Source: UBA12078 sp964556955
GTDB taxonomy: Bacteria; Patescibacteriota; Dojkabacteria; SC72
Direction: 5' to 3'
Length of the DNA stretch: 19,394 nucleotides
Assembly: GCA_964556955.1 (NCBI GenBank)
Contig: CAZKXP010000010.1
Span: 1-19,394 of the forward strand
A program made the position numbers and the translations under genes. How positions within the stretch are numbered: the stretch's first letter is position 1; each line of letters begins with the position of its first letter. Below the pieces are notes generated by a model. It was not told where the DNA came from. It did not search any database and saw only the letters and a program-made list of their open reading frames with translations. Shown one piece after another: positions 1 to 8,650 of the stretch.

Positions 1-1407
1 ATTAGCTTGGGTATTAAATTCTTTTTCAAAATCCTCAACTGTTTTACCTTGATTCTCATTTAACCAATCATGAAGTTTTTTACTACCAGAATACCACACT
101 GGAATTCGCTGACCCCACCAAAGTTGCCTAGAAATACACCATGGTTGAATATTTTCATAGAAAAATTCTAAAGCTTTTTGTTGACCTTCGGGTATAACCT
201 TAACTTCACCATTACGGAGCGCTTCTGAGGCTTTTTTAGCTAAAGGTTCTACATTTGCATACCATTGGTTAGATATGACAGGTTCAATGGCTGTACCACA
301 TCTCTCACAAACAGCTACTTCATGCTTAATATTTTCAATCTTAACCAACAAACCCAATTCACTTAATTCACCACACAATGCTTTTGAACACTCCGTTGTA
401 CCCATACCCTTAAATCTTTCGGGAATGTTGCCGGTCATTTTACCTCCTTCATCAATTACATTAATGATTTCTAATCCTTGTCGCTTACCAATTTCGAAGT
501 CGACAGGGGAATGAGCAGGAGTAACCTTCAATGCCCCTGTTCCTGTTTCTAAATCTACTTCTGCTTCTGCAATTACAGAAATTTCTCTGTTTGCAATTGG
601 AAGAAGAACTTTCTTCCCAATGAATTCCTTGTATCTCTCATCATCCGGATTAACTGCAACGGCAGTATCTCCAAGCATTGTTTCCGGTCTAGTTGTAGCA
701 ACAGTAATACCTTCAACTCCGAACCTTTCTTTGGCTAATTTTTTGTCAGCCTCATCTACAAGAGGGTAGATGATATATGCAAATATGCCTCTTCGCTCTT
801 CGTGATCAGTATCAATATCCGCTAGTGCTGTTTTACAGCTAGAACATATATTTACAATACGTTTATCTCTGTAAACCATTCCATCCTCATACATCTTGTA
901 GAAAGTTTCGTAGATGATCTTGGTTAACTTTGGATCTAATGTAAAGAATTCTCTATTGTAATCAGCCGAAAGTCCAATATTCTTTTCTTGGGTCCTAGCA
1001 TTGTCTGCATTTTGCATACAGAAGTCATAGCATCGTTTGTAAAATTCGTCCCTTCCCATTTCCCATTTATCCTCGCCATTATTTTGTAACACTTTTGTAA
1101 AGGCACTCTCTGTTTGAATGCCAGCATGATCCTTACCAGGGACAAGTAGGGTTGGATGACCTGTCATTCTATTGAATCTTGCAAATGCATCATGGAAGGA
1201 ATATCCACACATGTGACCCAGGTGTAAATTACCATTAGCATTTGGAGGAGGTAGTGTAATTGTAAATGGTTTTTCAACATTCAATCCTTTTTCTCTTAAA
1301 TATTCTTCGACTTTTTCAGGAGTAGAGTAGCCTGATGATTGCCAGAGTTTGTATATTTCTGGTTCAGAGGTATTTGATTCGTATGCTTTTGGTATATTTC
1401 GTTCCAT
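1..1407 (-). CDS. valS: Valyl-tRNA synthetase, N-terminal part (runs off left edge)
   Basis: This class I aminoacyl-tRNA synthetase charges tRNA-Val in the cytoplasm. The frame is open from an ATG at 1407 to the window edge, about 469 codons, so the C-terminal third, including the KMSKS loop and anticodon-binding domain, is not seen. Visible family features are the HIGH-type motif HLGH near residues 63-66, GKDHAGIQT near 92-100 (ValRS-like) and a CSSC zinc-type pair near 189-192 followed by a TALAD segment. The editing-domain block ATTRPETMLGDTAVAVNPDD lies near 238-257, and CISRQLWWGQRIP near 425-437 is characteristic of ValRS. A second Cys pair (CERC) lies near 368-371. The start is supported by the conserved N-terminus and an upstream extended -10 box. 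The gene is divergent from RNase J. Confidence 0.97.
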   Translation of the reverse strand, partial: MERNIPKAYESNTSEPEIYKLWQSSGYSTPEKVEEYLREKGLNVEKPFTITLPPPNANGNLHLGHMCGYSFHDAFARFNRMTGHPTLLVPGKDHAGIQTESAFTKVLQNNGEDKWEMGRDEFYKRCYDFCMQNADNARTQEKNIGLSADYNREFFTLDPKLTKIIYETFYKMYEDGMVYRDKRIVNICSSCKTALADIDTDHEERRGIFAYIIYPLVDEADKKLAKERFGVEGITVATTRPETMLGDTAVAVNPDDERYKEFIGKKVLLPIANREISVIAEAEVDLETGTGALKVTPAHSPVDFEIGKRQGLEIINVIDEGGKMTGNIPERFKGMGTTECSKALCGELSELGLLVKIENIKHEVAVCERCGTAIEPVISNQWYANVEPLAKKASEALRNGEVKVIPEGQQKALEFFYENIQPWCISRQLWWGQRIPVWYSGSKKLHDWLNENQGKTVEDFEKEFNTQAN

Positions 1408-1440
1408 ATGCTGTAATTAATGTAGTATAGCAGTCCCATT

Positions 1441-1468
1441 ATTATATCACACCAATATCTGATATAAT
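1441..1468. promoter_or_regulatory. Symmetric divergent extended -10 promoters for valS and RNase J
   Basis: ATTATATCA at 1441-1449 and TGATATAAT at 1460-1468 form a perfect 9-bp inverted repeat with a 10-bp spacer. Each arm is an extended -10 element (TGA plus TATAAT), one reading left to valS and one right to RNase J. No good -35 hexamer is visible for either, which fits the extended -10 class. A second possible valS -10 (TATACT on the minus strand) lies at 1424-1429. The right arm ends only 9 nt before the RNase J ATG. Confidence 0.65.
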
Positions 1469-1477
1469 GTCCACATC

Positions 1478-3163
1478 ATGATGTTTACAAACAAGAAAGA
1501 AATGTTGAAGCTATGCACACTATCAGGTACTACAGAGATTGGAAGAAATTGTAATTTTGTAGAATATTCAAACGAAATAGTAATGATAGATGCGGGGTAT
1601 TCATTCCCAGGACAAGAGATGTACGGTATTGATTACCTAATCCCAAATACTAGCTACTTAAGAAAAAACAAAGAAAAAATCAAAGCAATACTCATAACCC
1701 ATGGACATTTGGATCATATTGGTGCGTTGAAATGGGTATTACCTGAATTAGATTACCCTCCAATATATGCCGGTGGTTTTGCAAAAGCACTCATCGAGGA
1801 AAAGATGCGAGAGTATGGAATGTTAAACAAAGTTAAAATCTACAGCGTTGAAAGAAAATCAATCATAAAGATTGGAAAGTATTTTAAAGCCTCGTTTATC
1901 GGTATTAACCATAGCATTCCAGACGCTTTCTCCATCTTTGTTGAAAGCCCAAATGGTAATGTATTTTTCTCTGGAGACTACAAAATTGATATGACTCCAG
2001 CCAATGAGCCCCAAACAGACTATGAGGCTCTTCGAAAGCTAAGAGGAAAAATAGATTTGGCATTAATGGAAAGCACGAATGCTACAAACCCCGGTAAAGC
2101 ACCCTCTGAAAAACAGATTTTTGATAATCTCGCAGAGTTAATTAAACAACAAAAGGGAAGGGTTGTGGTTGCTGCTTTCTCTTCATTGATAACCCGACTA
2201 TATTCTTTAATTGAGGTTGCCAAGATAACTAATCGTAAAATAGTCCTCTCAGGAAGAAGTCTCGAACTATCATTAGATATCGCTCGAAAGAAACGATATA
2301 TCAATATTGATGACAAGATGGTCGTTAAGGAGAAAGATATTAATAAATACCCAGATAATGAATTACTAATATTGTGTACCGGAAGCCAGGGAGAAAGGTT
2401 TGCTGCATTAAACAGAATTTCATTAAATGAACACAAGTTCATTAAAATAAAGAAAGGAGATTTAGTAATTATGTCCTCTTCCGAGATACCTGAGAATATC
2501 AGCACCATAGAGAAGATGACTGATCGTATTATCTCCTTGGGTGCAGATTTAGTAAAAGATACTGTTAATCTGAAAATACACTCCACAGGACATGGCAATC
2601 AAGAAGATATGAAGATGATGCACGAATTGATACAGCCAAAAGCAGTCATGCCAATACACGGGCCTTTAACATTTAGATATTTCAATAAGCAGAACTTCCT
2701 CAAATGGGGAATGAATGATCAGGATATCTTCTTAACGGATGATGGACAAACATGGCTCTTCAATGGACATCATTGGTCAAGAGGCAAAAAAGTAGAATCT
2801 AAACCCATCCTCATAGATGGTCTAGGAGTAGGAGACACAGGAGAGATTGTTCTAAAAGATCGAAAACAACTCTCTGAGTTTGGAATGTTCGTTGTAGTTT
2901 TAAATATGAATATTAAAAATAAACGGATAATTGGGAGACCAAGATTCGTATCTCGAGGTTTTGTATATATGAAAGGATCGCAAGAACTTCTAAAGGAGAT
3001 AGAGAATCAGATTTTCGATATACACAGAAATTGGATATCACAATCACAACATAGTAAGCAGTACAAGGTAGAAACTTTGCGTGAGACCATAGAGAAGGAT
3101 TTAAGTAAACTCATATACAAGAAAACCGAAAGAGAGCCAATTATCCTTACAGTTATCATATAA
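1478..3163 (+). CDS. rnj: Ribonuclease J (metallo-beta-lactamase / beta-CASP RNase)
   Basis: RNase J is a zinc-dependent 5'-3' exo- and endonuclease for mRNA decay and rRNA maturation. The 561-residue length is normal for the family. The metallo-beta-lactamase signature THGHLDHIG sits at residues 74-82, and GDYKID further on supplies another metal-site Asp. The beta-CASP part contains CTGSQGERFAALNRI, the HSTGHG motif and MPIHGPLTFR, matching RNase J rather than other MBL proteins. A C-terminal domain of roughly 110 residues follows. The start at 1478 gives MMFTNKK; an ATG at 1481 is equally possible. No Shine-Dalgarno sequence is present. TATAAT ends 9 nt before the ATG, so the mRNA may be nearly leaderless. 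It is followed 26 nt later by the FtsA-like gene. Confidence 0.96.
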   Translation: MMFTNKKEMLKLCTLSGTTEIGRNCNFVEYSNEIVMIDAGYSFPGQEMYGIDYLIPNTSYLRKNKEKIKAILITHGHLDHIGALKWVLPELDYPPIYAGGFAKALIEEKMREYGMLNKVKIYSVERKSIIKIGKYFKASFIGINHSIPDAFSIFVESPNGNVFFSGDYKIDMTPANEPQTDYEALRKLRGKIDLALMESTNATNPGKAPSEKQIFDNLAELIKQQKGRVVVAAFSSLITRLYSLIEVAKITNRKIVLSGRSLELSLDIARKKRYINIDDKMVVKEKDINKYPDNELLILCTGSQGERFAALNRISLNEHKFIKIKKGDLVIMSSSEIPENISTIEKMTDRIISLGADLVKDTVNLKIHSTGHGNQEDMKMMHELIQPKAVMPIHGPLTFRYFNKQNFLKWGMNDQDIFLTDDGQTWLFNGHHWSRGKKVESKPILIDGLGVGDTGEIVLKDRKQLSEFGMFVVVLNMNIKNKRIIGRPRFVSRGFVYMKGSQELLKEIENQIFDIHRNWISQSQHSKQYKVETLRETIEKDLSKLIYKKTEREPIILTVII

Positions 3164-3183
3164 TCGATTAAATATGATATACT
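3159..3183 (+). promoter_or_regulatory. Candidate promoter elements for the FtsA-like gene
   Basis: Three -10-like hexamers crowd the 26-nt gap after RNase J: TATAAT at 3159-3164 (overlapping the RNase J stop), TATGAT at 3173-3178 and TATACT at 3178-3183. The last leaves only 6 nt before the ATG at 3190, the spacing expected for a leaderless transcript. There is no Shine-Dalgarno sequence. Which hexamer is used cannot be told from sequence. Confidence 0.45.
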
Positions 3184-3189
3184 TTTCGT

Positions 3190-4443
3190 ATGCTAAACTT
3201 GCCTTTTCTGAGAAACCTCTCGGAGAACAACACTCTAATAAATACAAATAAAAATGTCATAGCACTGGACATAGGTACAGAGAAACTTAAAAGTATTCTC
3301 TTCTCCATGGACTCTAATGGCATCAATGTTAAAAAAATATCTCGCATAGATCAGCAACAAAATGCCATGAAAAGCGGTATCATTACTAATCTCGATACCG
3401 TATTGGAGAATTGCAGACTATCCATCGCAGAACTAACCAACCGACTTCCTGATGAGGAGCTTCCACAATATGTAGTCATGGGTATCGCTGGAGAATATAT
3501 ACAAGGTGTTTCCATTGTCATTAACTATCAGAGAGAAGAAAATTATGACTACGAGGTTACGCAGAAAGAGCAAAATAACATCATCAGACAGATAAAAGAG
3601 AGGATTGAGGTTAATGGTAAGGAAGATCTCGGACATCGCACGGGATTGCAAAATGAGGATATTGAAATTTTGCATATTACAAAAACAGGTTTCGAAATCG
3701 GAGGCATGCCCGTAGAATCACTAGTAGGCTACAAGGGTAGAGATGTAAAACTCAATTTCTATGCTTCTTTTGCTCCAAAAACATATGTAGAAGCACTAAA
3801 AAAGGTTGCTCAAGAACTAGGTTTAACTGTACTTGGGATAGTCTCCCAACCTTTTGCTGTAGCAAGAGCTTTCAATGGTTCCTCAAGCAAAGATTTCTCC
3901 GCCATATTCATAGATATTGGGGGTGGCACCTCTGATATCGCTGTTGTAGATAGGGGAAATATAACCGAGACAAAAATGTTTGCATTTGGGGGAAGAGTAT
4001 TCACAAAAGAGATTAGCAATATACACTCATTGGATTACAGACATGCAGAACAGCGCAAACTCAAATATGCAGAGAAGGACATCAACAAGGATGTTGCTCG
4101 AGAAGTTCAAAAGGTCGTATACCCTGTTGCTAAACTGTGGATGAAAACATTGAAAACAGCACTCGCTAGTTGCGACGATGTAGGAACATTTCCTGGGCAA
4201 ATATATCTTTGTGGGGGAGGTGCTCTTCTGCCAGAGATAAAGGAGGTTATGCTGGAGTTTCCATGGAAGAAGAATCTTCCATTTCCTGTCGTTCCTCGCA
4301 TAGAATACTTTACTCCTGATAAACTCTCCAATATCATAGATCATAGTGGGGATCTAAAATACATCTTTGATATTACTCCTGCCGCTTTGGCAAAGTTTGC
4401 GTATGATAACGAAGTAAATAAATCAAAAAATATACCTGTTTGA
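3190..4443 (+). CDS. FtsA/PilM-like actin-fold ATPase
   Basis: This is a 417-residue protein of the FtsA branch of the actin-like ATPase superfamily. FtsA tethers FtsZ to the membrane in division, and PilM is its type IV pilus relative. Phosphate-1 motif ALDIGTEKLK lies at residues 25-34, phosphate-2 motif IDIGGGTSDIAVV at about 241-253, and the adenosine-site motif YLCGGGALLPEI at about 339-350. The region between about 60 and 210 is consistent with the SHS2/1C insertion, including a KKVAQELGL segment near its end. I see no clear C-terminal amphipathic membrane-targeting helix: the tail is short and Lys/Asn-rich. No ftsZ or ftsQ is adjacent. The stop TGA overlaps the ATG of the next gene (TGATG), so the two products are probably partners. 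That makes a PilM-like role in an envelope complex as likely as division. Confidence 0.88.
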   Translation: MLNLPFLRNLSENNTLINTNKNVIALDIGTEKLKSILFSMDSNGINVKKISRIDQQQNAMKSGIITNLDTVLENCRLSIAELTNRLPDEELPQYVVMGIAGEYIQGVSIVINYQREENYDYEVTQKEQNNIIRQIKERIEVNGKEDLGHRTGLQNEDIEILHITKTGFEIGGMPVESLVGYKGRDVKLNFYASFAPKTYVEALKKVAQELGLTVLGIVSQPFAVARAFNGSSSKDFSAIFIDIGGGTSDIAVVDRGNITETKMFAFGGRVFTKEISNIHSLDYRHAEQRKLKYAEKDINKDVAREVQKVVYPVAKLWMKTLKTALASCDDVGTFPGQIYLCGGGALLPEIKEVMLEFPWKKNLPFPVVPRIEYFTPDKLSNIIDHSGDLKYIFDITPAALAKFAYDNEVNKSKNIPV

Positions 4444-6299
4444 TGGAGGATAATAGCAAAATAACAAAAATTGTCGTAGGAACAGAGGATGAATTGACAG
4501 ATATAGTCACAGCAATCATGAGTGCAAAAACAGAGAAAATCATTCTCACCTTTGCCGAGGATTCTGACATACTCATTAGCTCAATTAATCTGTCTGTAAT
4601 AAAAGAAACCGCAGATGAAGAGGCAAAAAAGCTAGTTTGCCAAATTATCAAAAACCCAACAGGTTTAAGAAATGCGAAAATTGCAGGGATTGTTAGTATA
4701 GATACTCCCAATAATCCGACTGAAGAAACTTGGAGAGAGGTTGAAAAGATAGAAGAAGCTCCCCTAGTGGTAGAGCCTGTTGTTGAGAATATAGAAAACA
4801 AAACCTCTATTACGCAGAGTTCTGCTGATTCCTCAAATTTTGAAAAACGAATAAATGAGGCCATCCTGAGAAGCAAAACAGATATTGAAAAGAGAAAAGA
4901 GACTAAAACCATAAATCAAGATGGGTTAACCATCTCTTTTGACGAAGATCTACCATCGGCGGAAGAGTACGCAGAATCTAAACCCGACCTTTCTAAAATT
5001 GATTTCAAACATGCAAGGGTAGAGGAGAAGACAAAGGTGGCAAAAAATCCATTTGCAGGATTTAAATTACCCGATTTTTTGAGAAGAAAGACAACTCCTC
5101 GTATTGAGAATTCTAACACTCCTTTACTCATAAGGAAATTACGAAAATTTTGGCCTCTCTATCTTGGTTCTGCAATATTTGTCCTCATACTTTCAGGGGT
5201 AATATATTACACTACTGTACCTTTTGTTAAAGTTAGAATTTTTGTTAAAGCACAGGAGGTCAGTATTGAGAAAACCTTTGTAGGGGATTCAAATATCAAG
5301 GATATTGATTTTGAAAATTACAAAATACCTGTTAAAACAGAATCCGTTGAAGAATCTAGATCAACGACTGTTACAGCTACAGGAAAAGCTTACAAGGGCG
5401 AGAAAGCAGCTGGAAATGTAACCTTAACGCATCCGGGACCAACAGAATCTTGCACTGCGCTTTCACTTTCTGCAGGACAAGTAGTCATATCTTCAGATGG
5501 CAAGACATACTCACTTGATAGTGCAACGGATGTTCAGTGTAATAGTTATGTAACTGTTGCAGTACATGCAACAGATATAGGAGAGGAGTACAATACTTCT
5601 AGTACATATTTCACTGTACAGAACTTCTCAAGTAGCGAAGTTTTCGGATACCGCTCAGGGACATTCTCTGGCGGGACAAAGGAGGAATACACTGTTCTTT
5701 CTCTTTCTGATGTGAATACTGCTGCTGAAGAACTTAAATCGACGACTACTGAAGATGCAGAATTAAAACTAAGGGCAAAAGAAGGTGATTGGTCTTTGAT
5801 ATCTGGGAGTGTAAGTACAGAGGTTGCAAAGGATAGTATAAAGACGGATGTCGCAGTTGGAGCAGCAGCTACACAGGCCAATATTTCGCTTACTGCGAAA
5901 AGTACTGGTACATTTTACTACAACAAAGGATTTGATGAGGGTGTAGCTATGTTGCTTACAGAAGAAGCACAGGCTAAGAATCTGTTTGAAAATAGTGAGA
6001 ATTTGGAGCTCACTCTTGGGGAAGATATTGAGAAAGAGGTTTCTGTAGTACAGAGTACTGCAGATTCCATATCTATAAAACTGGCAGCTACAGGATCTGT
6101 ACTCCCAAAGATAGATAAAGAGGCGATAATTAGCACGCTTAAGACCATGAACTGGGACGAGGGTTCTGAATATTTAACAGATATTAAATATTCAGACAAA
6201 ACCACTGTGTTTGATTTTAATCCTGTTAATTTCCCACACTCCCTTTTCCACTTTCCAAAGAGACAGGGTGGTATCCTAATAGATGTGGTAGATATATAA
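4443..6299 (+). CDS. Single-pass membrane protein with baseplate J-like extracytoplasmic region
   Basis: This 618-residue protein is translationally coupled to the FtsA-like ATPase (ATG 4443 inside TGATG; an in-frame TTG at 4440 is less likely). An N-terminal alpha/beta domain of about 90 residues is followed by a charged, low-complexity cytoplasmic linker. One membrane helix lies around 238-260 (WPLYLGSAIFVLILSGVIYY), and about 355 extracytoplasmic residues follow. The outer part carries the pattern of proteins annotated 'baseplate J/gp47-like' in CPR genomes: a repeated beta-rich segment with AGQVVISSDGKTYSL, DIGEEYNTSS and FSGGTKEEYTVLSLSD, and a Phe/Pro-rich end FPHSLFHFPK. Several Cys residues are outside. 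The family call rests on this pattern recalled from CPR proteins, not on a search. The exact function is unknown. The topology suggests a membrane rod or anchor that the cytosolic actin-like ATPase engages. Confidence 0.75.
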   Translation: MEDNSKITKIVVGTEDELTDIVTAIMSAKTEKIILTFAEDSDILISSINLSVIKETADEEAKKLVCQIIKNPTGLRNAKIAGIVSIDTPNNPTEETWREVEKIEEAPLVVEPVVENIENKTSITQSSADSSNFEKRINEAILRSKTDIEKRKETKTINQDGLTISFDEDLPSAEEYAESKPDLSKIDFKHARVEEKTKVAKNPFAGFKLPDFLRRKTTPRIENSNTPLLIRKLRKFWPLYLGSAIFVLILSGVIYYTTVPFVKVRIFVKAQEVSIEKTFVGDSNIKDIDFENYKIPVKTESVEESRSTTVTATGKAYKGEKAAGNVTLTHPGPTESCTALSLSAGQVVISSDGKTYSLDSATDVQCNSYVTVAVHATDIGEEYNTSSTYFTVQNFSSSEVFGYRSGTFSGGTKEEYTVLSLSDVNTAAEELKSTTTEDAELKLRAKEGDWSLISGSVSTEVAKDSIKTDVAVGAAATQANISLTAKSTGTFYYNKGFDEGVAMLLTEEAQAKNLFENSENLELTLGEDIEKEVSVVQSTADSISIKLAATGSVLPKIDKEAIISTLKTMNWDEGSEYLTDIKYSDKTTVFDFNPVNFPHSLFHFPKRQGGILIDVVDI

Positions 6300-6336
6300 A
6301 AACAAGGTTCTTTGTGATAAAATACCCCAAGAATAT

Positions 6337-6413
6337 GTACCTGTAGCTCAATAGGATAGAGCAATTGCCTTCTAAGCAGTAGGTTGTCGGTTCGAATCCG
6401 GCCAGGTACGCCA
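6337..6413 (+). tRNA. tRNA-Arg (anticodon TCT)
   Basis: A 77-nt cloverleaf with CCA encoded. The acceptor arm GTACCTG pairs with CAGGTAC. The D stem is GCTC/GAGC, the anticodon stem ATTGC/GCAGT (one G-T pair) with loop CTTCTAA, giving anticodon TCT. The T arm is GTCGG-TTCGAAT-CCGGC, the discriminator is G, then CCA at 6411-6413. It lies 37 nt after the baseplate J-like gene; a TAAAAT hexamer at 6318-6323 could be its -10. Confidence 0.97.
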
Positions 6414-6422
6414 TGATTGCTT

Positions 6423-6509
6423 GGAGAGATGCCTGAGTGGCCGAAAGGAAACGCTTGGAAAGCGTTCGTACGAGTAATCGTACCATGGGTTCGAATCCCA
6501 TTCTCTCCG
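6423..6509 (+). tRNA. tRNA-Ser (anticodon GGA)
   Basis: An 87-nt class II tRNA with the long variable arm typical of serine tRNAs (stem GTACGA/TCGTAC). The acceptor GGAGAGA pairs with TCTCTCC. The anticodon stem is AACGC/GCGTT with loop TTGGAAA, anticodon GGA. The T arm is ATGGG-TTCGAAT-CCCAT and the discriminator G. CCA is not encoded, unlike the tRNA-Arg just 9 nt upstream, so a CCA-adding enzyme is needed. The two are probably cotranscribed. Confidence 0.97.
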
Positions 6510-6555
6510 TATTCTAATATGTTATAATTTCATATTAAAATAATTCCCACTCAAT

Positions 6556-6738
6556 ATGCCTAAAAAGACTTCTCCAAAATCTTTGAAATATATTGGCTAC
6601 TTTGGTTTTCTTGGTCTTTTAGGACCTGTTGGATTAATACTTTACAATACAACAGGGAACGATCTCTATGGCGGTATGATGGGACTCACAGGGATGCTTG
6701 GCTTACTTGCATTTCTCTTCGTTGAAAAAAAAGAATAA
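6556..6738 (+). CDS. Small membrane protein, 60 residues, two predicted helices
   Basis: I do not recognise a family. The protein has a basic N-terminus (MPKKTSPKSLKY), then two hydrophobic segments at about 13-30 (GYFGFLGLLGPVGLILY) and 40-55 (MMGLTGMLGLLAFLF), joined by a short polar loop NTTGNDLYGG, and ends in VEKKE. That is a convincing hairpin membrane protein with both ends inside by the positive-inside rule. TATAAT at 6523-6528 lies 27 nt upstream of the ATG. The 3' end overlaps the end of the convergent O-antigen ligase-like gene by 36 bp. Glycine-rich helices of this kind occur in several unrelated small membrane proteins, so no function is offered. Confidence 0.6.
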   Translation: MPKKTSPKSLKYIGYFGFLGLLGPVGLILYNTTGNDLYGGMMGLTGMLGLLAFLFVEKKE

Positions 6739-8112
6739 CAAAATTCCTCCCATCACTACCCCCTGTGGCAAACTAAACAAATAGTGATCAAAACACCCAA
6801 TAACGATCAATATGAAAATAACCAACCACTTAAACCAATTCATTCTCCTAACATTCCTTAACAAAATACTACCCAACAAAACACAATAGAGTAGAGTACC
6901 AACAACACCCAACTCTGAAACCATCAACAACGGAACATTATGTACAGGCTGTATCAACATCACCCCATTAGAAGTAAGTGGAATATTATTCTCCATACCC
7001 TTCGTAAATCGACCCAGACCAATACCAGCTAACCAGTTATCCTTAACAATTTCAAAACTACTTTTCATCAAATTAACCCTATCTCCCATACTAGTATCAC
7101 TACCCGAAAGAAGATTTAAAAACCTTTCAACTAACAAAGCAATCGAAAAAGAATACATACCCTTTTTCCTAACAACAAATCTAAAAAACAAAAACACCAA
7201 CCACACTACTAAAACCAACACAATACAAATTCTTGAAAAAGTAAGAGCAACACAAATACTACTCAAAAGACCCAATAACATCACACCACGCTTCCATCTA
7301 AAGTCCTTCCTCGCATACAAGTACAACGATAGTAACAAACACATTACTAAATATCCTCCCAATATATTAGGGTGGGGGAAAGTACCATACGCACGAAGGA
7401 AAACCTCGTTATTTAAAGTCACAAAACTAGAACCCTGCATACCACTAACAATCTGTGACTCTCCCAACAGACTCAACCCTAGAGAAGATCCCATTTTAAA
7501 TTGTAAAAGTCCAATAATTCCTTGAACCACCACCGATACTAGTAAAACAACCAACATATATTTCCAAAAATCCCTGTGCTTCTGTAATTTAAAGAAATCG
7601 ATAGCCAGAATCAAACATACAAATCCTAATATTAATCGTCCACCATTAAGAAGCGTTAGTAGGCTTGAATTTAACAAAGCAGAGAAAACTAAATACCCAA
7701 TAAATAGAATAATCCACAGAGAATAGTTATGTAATAAAACTGTGAGATGTTTTACTCCAAACTCATACACATAAGAAGCAATTAGAAGAACTAAACCTAA
7801 GTCCAATATGGAAAGAGTAGGTATCAGATAGTTAGTAGCAATACCACTTACATATGGATCTGTATGAAAAAATAGAACATCAGTAGGTAACTGGTAAGTA
7901 ATATTGAATGGCAGTGTAATTAATATATACAGGAGACTACTGGTAACCGGACTCTTCCTCTTTATACAAATCCCTAACCATACTAATATGGAAAGTATAA
8001 TCACAAACATCTTTGAAGTATTCTCTTGTGCCCAAAAGAGTAGGGGAAGAATAACGACAATAGATACAACAATCGGGAAGATATTCCTCTTTAAAAACTC
8101 TTTTACTTTCAT
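6703..8112 (-). CDS. O-antigen ligase / polymerase-like multi-pass membrane protein (Wzy_C type)
   Basis: A 469-residue, highly hydrophobic protein with roughly ten to twelve membrane segments. The central and C-terminal parts match the Wzy/WaaL superfamily: RAYGTFPHPNILGGYLVM in an outer-loop-type position, ALTFSRI in the next helix, then a large loop with GDRVNLMKSSFEIVKDNW followed by GIGLGRFT. Family members join or polymerise undecaprenyl-linked glycans on the outer face of the membrane, so a role in surface polysaccharide or glycoprotein glycan assembly is likely. Ligase and polymerase cannot be separated by sequence. It begins 13 nt after the jag stop codon and is the last gene of the rpmH operon, an unusual place for it. 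No glycosyltransferase lies in the window. Confidence 0.82.
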   Translation of the reverse strand: MKVKEFLKRNIFPIVVSIVVILPLLFWAQENTSKMFVIILSILVWLGICIKRKSPVTSSLLYILITLPFNITYQLPTDVLFFHTDPYVSGIATNYLIPTLSILDLGLVLLIASYVYEFGVKHLTVLLHNYSLWIILFIGYLVFSALLNSSLLTLLNGGRLILGFVCLILAIDFFKLQKHRDFWKYMLVVLLVSVVVQGIIGLLQFKMGSSLGLSLLGESQIVSGMQGSSFVTLNNEVFLRAYGTFPHPNILGGYLVMCLLLSLYLYARKDFRWKRGVMLLGLLSSICVALTFSRICIVLVLVVWLVFLFFRFVVRKKGMYSFSIALLVERFLNLLSGSDTSMGDRVNLMKSSFEIVKDNWLAGIGLGRFTKGMENNIPLTSNGVMLIQPVHNVPLLMVSELGVVGTLLYCVLLGSILLRNVRRMNWFKWLVIFILIVIGCFDHYLFSLPQGVVMGGILLFFFFNEEKCK

Positions 8113-8125
8113 TAATTGATTCTAC

Positions 8126-8605
8126 CTACTTAAGAGGCATAATCACAATATGGCGATCCATTCCTTCGCCACGACTTTCAGTTGTAATATCTTTGAATTT
8201 TTCTAGTGCGATATGCACAATTCTCCTGTCTGAAGGCTTCATTGGGGGAAGAGCAACCTCGTCCCCAAGAATTCTTACATCGTCTGCCTTCTGCAACGCC
8301 ATCTCTTCCAGCTTCTTGTCTTTTTCTTCTCTATATCCGCCCACATCTATGAAAACCTTAAACATAGTATCTTCTGGAAGTTTTCTACCAAGAATAACCT
8401 GAAGCATAAACTGGAGTGAATCTAGATGCCTCCCTCTGTTGCCAATCATATACCCTAAATCCTCACCTTTGAAAGCAATCTTAATATATTTTTCGCCCTC
8501 GGCCCCATCCTCGAGAACAGTTTCTTTCTCACACTCCACACTTAAAAGACCACATAATGTGTCTAATTCTTGGTCTACAATCTTAAGAACTTCGCTATCC
8601 TTCAT
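8126..8605 (-). CDS. jag: Jag/KhpB-type RNA-binding protein (KH + R3H)
   Basis: A 159-residue cytoplasmic RNA-binding protein of the Jag (SpoIIIJ-associated, KhpB) family. In Firmicutes KhpB partners KhpA and influences cell elongation and division through RNA binding. The KH domain is seen at about 30-95 with the diagnostic loop GYMIGNRGRHLDSLQFML. The R3H domain is C-terminal, with PPMKPSDRRIVHIALEKF carrying the Arg-x3-His motif (RIVH), and ends in a DRHIVIMP segment. The separate N-terminal Jag-N domain of longer homologues is absent. It follows yidC by 45 nt on the same strand, the standard pairing near origins. No Shine-Dalgarno sequence is visible. Confidence 0.93.
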   Translation of the reverse strand: MKDSEVLKIVDQELDTLCGLLSVECEKETVLEDGAEGEKYIKIAFKGEDLGYMIGNRGRHLDSLQFMLQVILGRKLPEDTMFKVFIDVGGYREEKDKKLEEMALQKADDVRILGDEVALPPMKPSDRRIVHIALEKFKDITTESRGEGMDRHIVIMPLK

Positions 8606-8650
8606 AGTAATAACAATATTTAAAAATTATTTCTCAAAATATCGGGGCGG

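Noticed and set aside
2020..2598. A 192-codon minus-strand open frame inside RNase J
   Set aside because: It lies wholly inside a conserved gene on the other strand and resembles no family; a shadow frame.
4373..4912. A 179-codon hydrophobic minus-strand open frame over the FtsA-like/baseplate J-like junction
   Set aside because: Its hydrophobicity arises from reading acidic/lysine codons in antisense; both genes beneath are well supported.
6226..6501. A 91-codon minus-strand open frame beginning MGFEPMVRLL
   Set aside because: It is the antisense of tRNA-Ser and tRNA-Arg; 'GFEPM/GFEPT' peptides are a well-known artefact of reading tRNA T arms backwards.
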